Of a stretch of 64,000 bases of DNA, positions 48,511-59,110 are shown one piece after another. The stretch is from contig OX419762.1 in NCBI GenBank assembly GCA_948567375.1, positions 50,697,034 through 50,761,033 of the forward strand, read 5' to 3'. Under the pieces are notes generated by a model that saw only the letters and a list, made by a program, of their open reading frames with translations, was not told the DNA's origin and searched no databases. Numbering within the stretch: position 1 is the first letter of the stretch; every line of letters starts with the position of its first letter. Origin of the DNA: Lunularia cruciata (taxonomy: Eukaryota; Streptophyta; Marchantiopsida; Lunulariales; Lunulariaceae). A program made the translations under genes and the position numbers.

Positions 48511-48714
48511 ATGGATATGAATGTCCCAAATCCTCTCCCTTTCAACACTCAAGTAGAAATCCGTTATGTAGTGAGGCCGAAATTGATGTTTAGAGATTTT
48601 GTGGTTAGGAATTTTGGTGAGGAGTATTATCAACAAGTGATAGCTTCTGAGGTCCCAATGGTAGTTCCGATAGTTCATGCGCCTTCCAGAGTGATTATAT
48701 TGACTCTGTATTGA
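48511..48714 (+). CDS. Leader small ORF 2 of element D (67 residues)
   Basis: ATG four bases after the previous stop. Reads NTQVEIRYVVRPKLMFRDF, then RNFGEEYYQQVIAS, PMVVPIVHAP and VIILTLY, TGA. It has the same architecture as small ORF 1, so the pair probably arose by duplication. Gag begins 33 bases later. Confidence 0.6.
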   Translation: MDMNVPNPLPFNTQVEIRYVVRPKLMFRDFVVRNFGEEYYQQVIASEVPMVVPIVHAPSRVIILTLY

Positions 48715-48747
48715 AGTAGACGTTAGCAATTGGGTGTTGCAGGCACC

Positions 48748-49850
48748 ATGGATCCGTAGTTGCAAGAGCTGGTGCAAGGAATGCAAGGGATGTTGAATGA
48801 ATTTCGAGAGATTAAGATGACCATGGAGACATTGCAAAGTCAAGTGCAGATCCTCAGGAACGATCAAGCCATGCAAGAAGGAGAGCCGTCTCAAAACCCA
48901 GTACCTGCGACTGAAGTACTTGGAGAGGCACCCGTGCCTACAAACCCTATCAACGATGAAGCCACATTGCTACTCCGGATGAAGAAGACCTGCAACATCG
49001 AGCCTTACAAGGGGCAGCGTACGATGGGAGTAGTGGAGAATTGGATCTCGAGAATGAATCGATATTTTTGATTGTTCTCAACAGAGATCACAGAGCATGC
49101 TGCAGGCGTGTTTGCATGTGGGTACTTGACCGATAAAGCCCTCACATGGTATGATGCTTGGGAACGATCCATGCTGGCAGAGAGAAGGGAGGTCACATGG
49201 ACAGCAATGCAAGAAGGACTGCTCAAGAATTTCCAATCGGTGGATTTTGTGCAGATGGCTCAAACCCGACTATGGGGATTGAGACAGAAGAATAGCGTAC
49301 AAGAGTATGTGGAGGTATTTCTGGATCTACAAGTCGCAATTACCGACATGAGTCCAGCAGAGGCTCTCGACAATTTCAAACAAGGGTTGAAAGAGCGGAT
49401 TCGCCAAGAAGTCATGGTGCAAAACCCTCGCACGGTATTTGAAGCCATTGCTTGTGCGCAGAGAATAGCCGGAGCATTAGGTGGAGGTGAAGGAGTAGTT
49501 CCACCTCAACATTATCGGGTAGAAATGCCACACATGGGTGGACCAGTACCGATGGAATTGGGCAACCTTTGATTCCGGGATCGAGGAGCACGACCGCTTC
49601 AAGGAGAGCGAGGACGGGTAGAAGAACGAAGAGATGGAGTCCCACGAGGAGAAGGGACTCGAGGAGAACAACGCCGTTGTTACAATTGTGGCCGTATTGG
49701 GCACATATCTACCAATTGTCGCACTCGTTTCCCTAGAGGCCCTCGGCTTTCGTACCGGCGATCTTTGAACAACATGGAGAGGCACATTGAAGAGGAGGAG
49801 GTGGAAACCACTTCGGAAAACAAAGATCGCCAGTAAATGTACCTTGCGGC
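48748..49850 (+). pseudogene. Gag of element D (several stops)
   Basis: ATG 48748 (MDP then TAG), followed by a coiled-coil-like start (LQELVQGMQGMLNEFREI). The gag domain runs through stops at 49069 and 49570 (LTWYDAWE, LLKNFQSVDF, QEYVEVFLDLQ, MPHMGGPVPMELGNL). A knuckle CYNCGRIGHISTNC lies near 49678-49719. The stops can be explained by single transitions in Gln, Arg or Trp codons. Confidence 0.82.
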
Positions 49851-49931
49851 CTTACTGGCTCAATAAGGAAGCGGAGAAGCGAGGGAAGGAAGAAGAATAA
49901 TGCGCAAAGATCCCGAAAGGCAACCTCACAA

Positions 49932-51525
49932 TTGATTGTTGTGAATGGAATCCTAGAAGGTAATCAAGTGAGAGTATTAATAGATCCAGGAGCGACAGAG
50001 AATTTCTTGTCTCGCTCTGTTGCAATCAGATTGGGAATGGATCTAGAGAGAGATGGAAGTGAAGAAGTAGAGTTACCAAATGGGCAAACAGAGAGGATTG
50101 AATCATTACCTAGACGGGTAACCCTCTCTGTAGGAGAATATCAAGAAGCAATTGAGTGGCAAGTGATACAGTTAGCCCGTTATGATGCAATTTTAGGCAT
50201 GCCATGGATGGAACAGTACAACCCAATGGTGGATTGGAGGAAGAAAGTAGTGAGAACCCACCAATGGTCAATCATTGGGGTTAAAGAAAAATCACACAGG
50301 CAGAAACTGCCTCTATATGTCGTAGGGACGACAACTGTCTGTAAGACCGATAGATGTTTTTTGGGTCTAATAAGAGAAGTCCAGAGTGCACAACTCGCTG
50401 GACAAATTCCTGAGAAATTGAAGGATGTGGTGGATGAGTTTCAAGATGTCTTTCCCGAGGATCTACCCTCAGGATTACCACCTAAAAGGCGAGTAGATCA
50501 CAAAATAGAGACACTCCCGGGGAAGACACCTCCTTGTAAGGCCCCATATCGCCTATCACCTCATGAGTTGGAGGAGTGTAAGACTCAAATTGAGGAGATG
50601 CTACAGAAAGGGTTCATCCAACCTAGCATATCACCATATGGGGCCCCTATCTTGTTTGTGAAGAAGAAGGATGGTACAATGCGCATGTGCATTGACTATC
50701 GGGGTCTCAATCAGCAAACATTGAAGAACAAATACCCCTTACCTCGCATGGATGACCTATTTGATCAACTCCATGGAGCGAGATACTTCACCAAACTGGA
50801 CTTGCGGAGCGGTTACAATCAAATCCGAATTGCAGAGGAGGATGTGTACAAAACTGCCTTTCGAACCAGGTATGGCCACTTTGAGTATCTTGTGATTCCT
50901 TCTGGCCTCACCAATGCGCCTGCCACTTTCATGAGCCTAATGAATGACATATTTCGTCCATACTTGGATAAGTCTGTTATCGTCTTCTTGGATGATATCT
51001 TAGTATATAGTAGCACGATGACAGAACACAAACAACATCTACGAGAGGTCCTCCAGATTCTAAGATAGAATCAGTTGTACGCCAAAATCTCAAAGTGTGA
51101 GTTTGGCAAGTCTGAAGTAGACTACTTAGGGCATAGAGTAAGTGCAGAGGGCATTCAAGTATTGACAGATAAAATAGAGGTCATTCAAAAATGGAGTGCC
51201 CCCGAAGATCAGACTCAACTTAAGAGCTTCTTGGGGTTGACGGGATTCTATCATAGATTTGTCAAGGACTTCTCCAAGGTTGCACAGCCTTTAACGGCAC
51301 TACTTGGCAAGGGGAAGAAGTGGACATGGGGAACTGCACAAGAGTTGGTCTTTCAAGAATTGAAGGCCGCCTTGCTACATGCACCAATCTTGAAGTGGTA
51401 TGACCCAAAACGTCCAATCAAGTTGGCTATGGATGCATCAAGCGTAGCAATATGAGCAGTCCTACAACAAGAGTGGCATGACGGATGGCATCCAATTGCA
51501 TATTTCTCTCGAAAGTTGTTACCGG
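49932..51525 (+). pseudogene. Element D pol, first part: protease, RT, start of RNase H
   Basis: Open for 378 codons to a TAG at 51066, then on with a second stop at 51453. Protease block [13 protein letters not shown]: the usual D-S/T-G is D-P-G here. [10 protein letters not shown] closes the protease. RT blocks are [45 protein letters not shown] and [11 protein letters not shown] (catalytic Asp pair), with the connection LGHRVSAEGI. RNase H begins LAMDASSVAI and breaks at KLLP where F is inserted. Confidence 0.9.
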
Positions 51526-51956
51526 TGTCGTCGGGAAAATATCCCACGTGTACCCTTGAGGCTTTTGGTGTGATGAATTTTCTTTTCTCTTTTATTTGTT
51601 GTAAGGAACAGGGATTTATGATAATATATCTCGGGTGTGGTTTTGCTATCTTGTTTTGGGAGAAAGTGAGGAGACAGAGAAGGGCTGAGGGTTTTCACAA
51701 AATGCCAAAAGATTTCGAGAGGGTTTGGCAGAGGATTTCGAGAGGAGTGGCAGAAATTTTCAGGAGAAGAAAGGAGTAGGGTTTTTTTTTGAAAAGGGAC
51801 AGAGGAGTGTCGAGAGAGAAAGGGGTTTTTTTTTTTTCAAGAATGACAGGAGGAGTTTGGGGGCAGAGGACATAAGGTGGGCAGGAAGGAAGGGAATTGA
51901 AAGGGATTGGAATGATCATGAAGGAGTAGTCAGGAAGGCTTTTTAGGGAGAGGAAA

Positions 51957-52565
51957 TTTCGAGTTGGACAGGAGAGGGTTTGGCAGGAGGAGAAATTCTC
52001 GAGAGGCTGGAGGGTTTGGACAGAGGAACACACACACAGAGGATTTTTCGAGTTGGACAGGAGAGGGTTTGGCAGGAGGAGAAATTCTCGAGAAGCTGGA
52101 GGGTTTGGACAGAGGAACACACACAGGAGAGGATTTTCGAGTTGGACAGGAGGGCTTGAGAGTGCAGGGGAGAATATTTCTCGAGAACTGAAGGGTGGAA
52201 GAGGAACACACACAGGAGAGGATTTTTGAGTTGGACAGGAGGGCTTGAGAGTGCAGGGGAGAAAATTTCTCGAGAACTGAAGGGTGGAAGAGGAACACAC
52301 ACAGGAGAGGATTTTCGAGTTGGACAGGAGGGCTTGAGAGTGCAGGGGAGAAAATTTCTCGAGAACTGAAGGGTGGAAGAGGAACACACACAGGAGAGGA
52401 TTTTCGAGTTGGACAGGAGGGCTTGAGAGTGCAGGGGAGAAAATTTCTCGAGAACTGAAGGGTAGAAGAGGAACACACACAGGAGAGGATTTTCGAGTTG
52501 GACAGGAGGGCTTGAGAGTGCAGGGGAGAAAATTTCTTGAGAACTGAAGGGTGGAAGAGGAACAA
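51957..52565. repeat. Tandem repeat array, 80-90-bp units
   Basis: Two units with GGTTTGGCAGGAGGAGAAAT are followed by five units with GGGCTTGAGAGTGCAGGGGA and TTCTCGAGAACTGAAGG. Each unit carries CGAGTTGGACAGGAG and most end with GAGGAACACACACA. Confidence 0.88.
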
Positions 52566-52589
52566 TCAGGGCCAGGAATTTTGAGTTGG

Positions 52590-53220
52590 ACAGGAGAGGA
52601 ATTTCGAAATGTGAGAGTGCAGGGCTGTGCTTGGGCCAGGAGAGCAATTTCAAAATGTGAGAGTGCAGGGCTGTGCTTGGACCAGGAGAGAAATTTCGAA
52701 ATGTGAGAGTGCAGGGCTGTGCTTGGACCAGGATAGCAAATTTCGAAATGTGAGAGTGCAGGGCTGTGCTTGGACCAGGAGAGAAATTTTGAAATGTGAG
52801 AGTGCAGTGCTGTGCTTGGACCAGGAGAGCAATTTCGAAATGTGAGAGTGCAGGGCTGTGCTTGGACCAGGAGAGCAATTTCGAAATGTGAGAGTGCAGG
52901 CTGTGTTTGGACCAGGAGAGGAATTCTGAAATGTGAGAGTGCAGGGCTGTGCTTGGACCAGGAGAGCAATTTCAAAATGTGAGAGTGCAGGGCTGTGCTT
53001 GGACCAGGAGAGAAATTTCGAAATGTGAGAGTGCAAGGCTGTGCTTGGACCAGGAGAGAAATTTTGAAATGTGAGAGTGCAGGGCTGTGCTTGGACCAGG
53101 AGAGCAATTTCGAAATCTGAGAGTGCAGGCTGTGTTTGGACCAGGAGAGGAATTCTGAAATGTGAGAGTGCAGGACTGTGCTTGGACCAGGAGAGGAATT
53201 TTTGAAATGTGAAAGTGCAG
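52590..53220. repeat. Tandem repeat array, 46-bp unit, about 14 copies
   Basis: The word AGGGCTGTGCTTGG recurs every 45-47 bases from 52621 (52667, 52713, 52760, 52806, 52852, 52898 and so on). Each unit contains GAGAGTGCAGGGCTGTG, GACCAGGAGAG and AATTTCGAAATGT. Confidence 0.92.
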
Positions 53221-53740
53221 GGCAGAAAGTGTTTTCATGAAGGCAATTTTTGCAGGACTGTGATGGGTTTTGGTGAGGTGCATGAAGGCAATTTTCGCAG
53301 GAATGTGAGGGCTTGAAAGTGCAGGGCAGAAAGTGTTTCAAGAAGGCAAATTTCGCAGGACTGTGATGGGTTTTGGTGAGGTGCATGAAGGCAAATTTTG
53401 CAGGAATGTGAGGGCTTGAAAGTGCAGGCAGAAAGTGTTTCATGAAGGCAATTTTCGCAGGACTGTGATGGGTTTTGGTGAGGTGCATGAAGGCAAATAT
53501 TGCAGGAATGTGAGGGCTTGAAAGTGCAGGGCAGAAAGTGTTTCAAGAAGGCAAATTTCGCAGGATTGTGATGGGTTTTGGTGAGGTGCATGAATGCAAT
53601 TTTTGCAGGAATGTGAGGGCTTGAAAGTGCAGGGCAGAAAGTGTTTCAAGAAGGCAATTTTCGCAGGACTGTGAAGGGGTTTGTGAGGGCTGCACGAAGA
53701 CAAATTTTGCAGCAATGTGAAGTGGTTGGTGAGGTTGCAA
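53210..53740. repeat. Tandem repeat array, about 104-bp unit, 5 copies
   Basis: The block GGGCAGAAAGTGTTTCA recurs near 53221, 53325, 53428, 53530 and 53633, with TGTGATGGGTTTTGGTGAGG and TGTGAGGGCTTGAAAGTGC between. The last unit is degenerate. Confidence 0.88.
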
Positions 53741-54930
53741 GAAGACAATTTTAGCAGGTACTGTTAGGGACTTGAGAGTGCAGGGGAGAGAAAGGTTTCT
53801 TCTTGAAGGAATGAACAAATGTGCAGGAGAGGAAGTGCTTGGACAGAAGGGCAATTTTCGCAGGTCTGAAGGGCAGGCTGCAGGAGTAGCAAAAGAAACT
53901 CTCACGAAGGTGAGAACAGGACTGAGGAAGAGAGATTTCAATGTGAAAATGTTGATAGAGTGTTGAGGGACAGAATTGGAGAGGAATTTTCGCAGGTCTG
54001 AAGGGGATTTGCTGCAGAAGTTGCCAAAGGATAATCTCCCGAAGGTGAGGATAGGAGCGAAGAAGAAAGATATAATTTTTTTTGGGAAGATGTTGTGAAG
54101 AGTGACTGAACAGGCAGTGATAGGAGCTAGTCAGGAAGAAAAGGAGGAGAATTTCAAGGTGGCTCAGCTCATCTGGAACAAAGGCAAGAAAGATTTGAAG
54201 TTGGTTGGCCTGTCTGAATGGAGTGAATCTGATATGCAAAACAGGGCATAGGAGAATGAAGAGGTTCGGAGGGTGAATTGCCTTGCCTGCTGCCGGACAG
54301 AATATATGTGAACTGCCGGCTGAGTTGATGATCAGTTGCAACCTTAGGGTAGGCATTGTCTTGACTAGAACTATTTGACTTATCCAACCTTGTGAACGTT
54401 GTTGTTGAAACTCCTGTGAATGATAAATCTTAGAAGCGGATTGTGTTATGAATTGTGACTAGAGTTGAGGAAAACTCCATTCTAGGAACTCTCAGTCCGG
54501 TCCATGTGAATAGCCTAAGTAAATGATCTGGAGGCCCGGGTTTATGTTTGGTTAGATCACTCAGTTGTTGTTTCTTTTATTTTATTAAAGGGCCACCTGA
54601 CCTAGGTCTATGAATTGCCAGATCCCGAACCATAGCTTGAACCTGACGTGAAAATAGAATATGAGACCAGGCAGAGGTAGAAACCATAACACCAGACTAG
54701 CATGACAAGATTAAATTTATGAAAGTCAAGGATAAAACAAAACCTTCAGGGAGAGCCAACCTTAGGGAAACTGAAACAATAGGTTCATATAGAGACAAAT
54801 TCCCGACAAACCAGGAGTAGGGAAGGAATGTCAGTCTATGGGAAAGACCCAAAAGAAGGACAGTAGGGAAAACTAAGCACAAGCAACCATGTGCTCGGCG
54901 CACTCTCGAGACCAAACGTTCCCCACGACA

Positions 54931-56670
54931 CCGGCAGAGCGCAACTACCACACCACCGAACGAGAAGAGCTGGCCATTGTTCTAGCAACCAAGCATTGGA
55001 AGCACTACCTGGGCGAGAAGGCATTTGTAGTAGAGACAGACCACAAACCTCTAGTCTACCTCGAGACGCAGAAGGATCTATCTCGTCGCCAAATTCGGTG
55101 GGCAGAGTGGCGACAATGCTTCAACATGACAATCACCTACGTGGAAGGTAAGAAGCAACTTGCAGATGCGTTCACCCGCATGCCAATGGCCAACAACTTG
55201 GCGGCAGAGGTTAAGATTAACCCTGAATTCTGGCAAGAGATTCTAGCTGCTACAAAAACTGACCCACAGATTGTAGAAGCGCAAGCGTCCAAAGGTGTCA
55301 CCAGCACCCAAGGACTCACCTTTCAAGAGGGCCGATTGTGGATCCCAAATGTCCCAGAATTACGCACCACCATTCTAGCGGAATGTCATGATTCGGCCAT
55401 TGCAGCTCATGTCAGAGTGGACAAGACCTTGGAGGCAATCAAGCGCCATTACTATTGGCCCAAGATGAGCAACGACGTGATGGACTATGTGCGTAGCTGC
55501 CTACTTTGTCAATAGAACAAAGCTTCTAATCAAGCTCCTTCAGGGCTCCTTCAACCTCTTCCCACTCCTACCCAATGTTGGGAACAAGTGAGTATGGATC
55601 TCGTCTGTGAATTACCCAAGACCACCTCAGGGTTTGACTCCATTGTCGTCTTTGTGGACCGGCTCAGCAAAATGATTCATGTACACCCTACCACCAAGGA
55701 GGTGACCGCTCCACAACTAGCTCAACTATACTTAGATGCAGTCTTTGCTCACCATGGCTTGTCTAGAGTACTCATCACCGATAGAGGCACCCAATTCACC
55801 AGTTTGTTTTGGCGAACACTCTTTGGTTTCTTCAAAACCAAGTTGGCCATGTCTACAGCTTACCACCCATAAATAGATGGCCAAACAGAGCGGGCTAATC
55901 GCACGATTGAAGACATGTTACGCGGCTTCACCTTAGAAGAGCAAGAGAGGTGGGACACCCTACTACCGTTGGTGGAATTCGCTTACAACAATTCAGTGAA
56001 TGCCTCCACCCAGGTCACTCCGTTCTTCCTCATGTATGGTGAGCATCCCTTCACACCTTCTAGCTTGATGAAGATCCGTCCAGTGACTACCAAGGTTGAT
56101 GCAGTCAACACATTTGTTTCTAGAATCCAACAAGGTGTGGAGAGCGCCAAGCACAGGTTACAGATTGTGCAAAATCAACAAAAGGAGTATGCTGATGCAC
56201 ACCGTAGGCATATGGATTTCAATGTTGGGGATCAAGTGTAGCTATCGACAACCAACCTCACATTAGCTGGATCTCGTAAGCTCAGACCTCGTTTTATTGG
56301 GCCTTTCTCGATTCTTCGTCGCATCGGCGCTGTGGCCTATCACCTGGAGCTACCACCACACATGAAGATCCATCCAGTGTTCCATGTCTCCCTATTACGC
56401 AGATATGCTCCCCGATCAGGCCAAGGTACTTCCACATAGGACATTCGACCTTGTCCGACAGTCATTGATGGCATAGAGGAATATGAAGTAGAGTGGATTC
56501 TCCAAAAGCGCATACGTGGTACTCGCCATCTGCGGGTGGAATATCTAGTACAATGGAAAGGTTACCCTCTCTATGAAGCAACCTGGGAACCCGCTGCCAA
56601 TTTGGCACATGCACCGGTGTTGGTGCAAGCATTTGAGCAACAATTGCACAACGAGGACGTTGCGTCTTAA
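54931..56670 (+). pseudogene. Element D pol, second part: RNase H, integrase, chromodomain
   Basis: Resumes after F with AERNYHTTEREELAIV, TDHKPLVYLET and QLADAFTRMP. The integrase zinc finger (HDSAIAAHVRVDKTLEAI, CLLCQ) and core (SMDLVCELP, ITDRGTQFT, DGQTERANRTIEDML, giving D, D, E) follow. The tail has the [11 protein letters not shown] and [10 protein letters not shown] blocks, then a chromodomain near 56480-56640 (YEVEWILQKR, VEYLVQWKGYPLYEATWEP). In-frame stops at 55513, 55870, 56239 and 56437 each sit where Gln or Trp is expected. TAA 56668-56670 is the natural end. Confidence 0.9.
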
Positions 56671-56683
56671 AAGGAGGGAGGTC
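56669..56683 (+). promoter_or_regulatory. Polypurine tract of element D
   Basis: AAAAGGAGGGAGG directly before the 3' LTR; primes plus-strand synthesis in LTR retrotransposons. Confidence 0.85.
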
Positions 56684-57060
56684 TGTAATACCAATGGTTA
56701 GCCATATGATCTAGATGTGAAATTTGGTTTGGTAACATCTAGAATTTAGCTTTCCAACGGTACCTTACTCATGTGATTCTGAGATTCCTACAGGAATATT
56801 CCCTAAAAGATTCCCTCCGGTCAAAGCTTGTTTGACCAACCAAATAGGACCTAGACCAGACAGGTCACCCATCCAAATCAGTAATCCAAGGGTGGAGCTT
56901 GCTGACATGTCACCTATCTATGTTCCTAATCCTATGGTGGAGCTTCCTTGGAGGAGATCCTCTTTGTCTATATAATAAAGAGAAGGTGCTCCCTTGGGGC
57001 ATCGGATGTTTGAGTGTGCAATCTGTGTTTCCTCTCTTCTCTTGTCCTCGGAGTATTACA
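56684..57060 (+). repeat. Element D 3' LTR
   Basis: TGTAATACC...ATTACA, 377 bp. It differs from the 5' LTR at five sites by eye: three transitions read as G/A or C/T, one T/C and one G/T. Confidence 0.95.
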
Positions 57061-59110
57061 GTTAGCTACCCTCAAGTATGGCCCAAATGTTACCAAGGAG
57101 GAGAAGGTGAGATTTGAGGAGATTTTCCGCAAGTTCATCCATGTGTTTGCTTTTAGTTACAAGGATTTGAAGGAAGTCACCTTGGAGGAGCACAAGATAG
57201 AGGTGGAGTCACATGCAAGACCAATCCGCCAAAAGCAACATCGCATTAGCCCACCAATATCTTTGGTTGTGAAGGAGGAGATTGATAAGCTCAAGGAGAC
57301 TGGATTTATCTTTGAGGTGGAGAATTCAGAATGGGTGTCTCCAATTGTCATTGTGAAGAAAAAGAATGGCAAGCTTCGGGTATGTGTGGATTACAAGAAG
57401 CTCAATGCTGTTACCAAGAAGGACTACTACCCATTGCCATTCATTGATCAGATCTTGGAGGAGGTTGCAGGTCATGAGAGGTACAGTTTTGGAGATGGTT
57501 ATAGTGGATATAACCAAATCAAGATTGCACCAGAGCATCAACAACTCACCACATTCACCACACCTTGGGGAACTTACGCTTTCAAGGTCATGCCTTTTGG
57601 GCTTTGCAATGCTCCAGCCACATTCCAATGGTTCATGAACAAGGTATTTGAACCTTTCATTGGGAAATGTGTGAGAGATTTCATTGATGACTTTTGTGTC
57701 TATGGGAGCAAGGAGGAGCACTTTGAGCACCTAATCAAAGTCTTGCAACGCTTGGATGAGGCAAATGCATCACTCAACCCAGAGAAGTGCATTTTTGGAT
57801 GTGAAGAAGGTCTACTTTTGGGGCACATCATCTCCAAGGATGGAATAGCAGTTGATCTTGAGAAGGTGAGGAAAATCTCAGACCTTCCATTCCCTTCAAG
57901 CTTGACAAAGTTATGCCAATTCTTGGGGATGGTTGGGTACTATAGGAGGTTTATCTTCTCATTTTCCAACAAGGCTTATGCATTGACCATCTACATGAAG
58001 AAGGGTGTAGATTACATGGTGATTTTGGAAGACAAGGAGGCTCTCAAAGCTTTTGAGGAGCTCAAGCAATCCCTTGTTGTAGCTCCAATTCTTGCTAAAC
58101 CTGATTGGAGTAAACCTTTCATCCTCTACATTGATGCTTCTAATGTAGCTATAGGATGCACTCTTAGTCAATTAGACCAAGATGGGTATGATCATCCAAT
58201 AGCTTATGCTAGTAGGCAGATGGTTTCAACAAAGAAGAACTACTCTGTCACGGAGAGAGAAGGGTTGGCAGTGATCTTTGGTCTCAAGAAGTTTAGACAC
58301 TACTTGATTGGAGGGAAAGCCACCATTGTCACGGATCACAAGGCTTTGAAGTACATCTTCAACAAGCCTCATGTTGAAGGGAGACTAGCAAGGTGGATGA
58401 TACTCTTGTCTGAGTATGACTACACCATTGAAGATAGGCCAGGAAAGAAACATGCAAATGCTGATTTATTATCTAGAGCCTATGATCATGATGGAGATGA
58501 GCCAGTGGATGATTCCTTCCCGGATGAGGAGCTCATGACAATCTCAGTTCACTCAAAAGGTTCCAATGGAGGACAAGGAGATTGTGGATTTTGTGACAAG
58601 AGGTAATTATCCAGAAGGAATGCATGCTAGGGAGAGGAAGGCCCTTGTAGCAAGATCTAGACCTTACACAATGGTGGAGGATATTCTTTTTCACCAAGGA
58701 GCAGATGGTCTACTTCGAAGAGCAGTGGGTAAGGAAGAGTCTATCCTACTCATAAAGGAGTTTCATGAAGGTTTAGTATGTGGAGGACACTTTGCAGGAA
58801 AGGTGACTACTTTCAAGATTCTAGATGCAGGTTACCATTGGAGAGGGATTTTCAAGGATTGTCTTGATTATTGCAAAAATTATCATGTTTGTCAAGCTTT
58901 TGCTAGAAAGTCTACATCCACTCCACCACTTAGATCAATTCCATTGCTAGGACCTTTTGAGAAGTGGGGAATTGATTTTGTAGGTCCTCTCAATAGAACC
59001 CCAAGGAACAATCGGTACATTGTGGTAGTTACTGATTACCTTTTTAAGTGGGTTGAGGCTAGACCATTGAGGGACAAGAATGAAGATGAAGTTAGTAGAT
59101 TTCTTTATGA
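57061..59110 (+). pseudogene. Element C pol, second part: RT, RNase H, integrase start
   Basis: Continues the C frame after the GTTAG duplication: YGPNVTKEEKVRFEEIF, RT (PFGLCNAPATF, FIDDFCVYG), RNase H (YIDASNVAIGC, TDHKALKYIF). A one-base insertion near 58547 shifts the frame (SVHSKG instead of SVTQEV). It reopens at 58566 through the integrase zinc finger (one Cys changed: KNYHVCQ) and WGIDFVGPL to FLYD at 59110, where element E begins. At 59049-59051 it has TGG where element A has the stop TAG. Confidence 0.88.

Larger units (their letters stand above)
51526..54930. mobile_element. Insertion F: 3.4-kb repeat-filled unit in element D
   Basis: Splits D's RNase H between KLLP and AERNYHTTERE. 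Ends are TGTCGTCGGGAA and the reverse complement of TGTCGTGGGGAA (11 of 12 match), so TG..CA termini, flanked by CCGG on both sides (51522-51525 and 54931-54934). The interior is purine-rich on plus and dominated by tandem repeats (51.95-53.75 kb). No integrase, RT or transposase is seen and no internal LTR pair is found. It may be a solo LTR of a long-LTR (Tat/Ogre-like) family or a non-autonomous element. Confidence 0.75.
47768..57060 (+). mobile_element. Element D: young chromodomain gypsy, split by F
   Basis: Complete unit with 377-bp LTRs (47768-48144 and 56684-57060) differing at five positions by my count (about 1.3%), and a 5-bp target duplication GTTAG (47763-47767 and 57061-57065). 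A canonical initiator-Met primer site follows the 5' LTR and a purine tract precedes the 3' LTR. Internal order: two small leader ORFs, gag with one knuckle, protease, RT, RNase H (split by insertion F), integrase, chromodomain. Despite near-identical LTRs the coding region has at least nine in-frame stops, so it probably moved with help from another copy. Confidence 0.93.
43452..59110 (+). mobile_element. Element C: gypsy copy split by D and cut by E
   Basis: Left part 43452-47767 (LTR3, leader ORFs, gag, protease, acidic spacer), interrupted by element D at GTTAG. Right part 57061-59110 (RT, RNase H, integrase up to FLYD), interrupted by element E. The two parts join perfectly against element A at the GTTAGCT boundary. 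The end of integrase and the 3' LTR are presumably beyond the window. Confidence 0.88.

Noticed and set aside
52590-53220. Regular 46-bp repeats as a CRISPR array
   Set aside because: Units are contiguous tandem repeats without unique spacers, in plant nuclear retroelement DNA.
51695-53488. 597-codon open frame on the minus strand over insertion F
   Set aside because: It is open because the purine-rich tandem repeats lack stops; overlapping frames (51930-52565, 51943-52878, 52650-53036) are open too. The 46-bp period is not a multiple of three, so the peptide just cycles through frames. Low-complexity and no domain.
51526-54930. F as a DNA transposon because of its terminal inverted repeats
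   Set aside because: A 4-bp duplication and TG..CA ends fit LTR-type integration better than hAT (8 bp), Mutator (about 9 bp) or CACTA (3 bp); no transposase seen.
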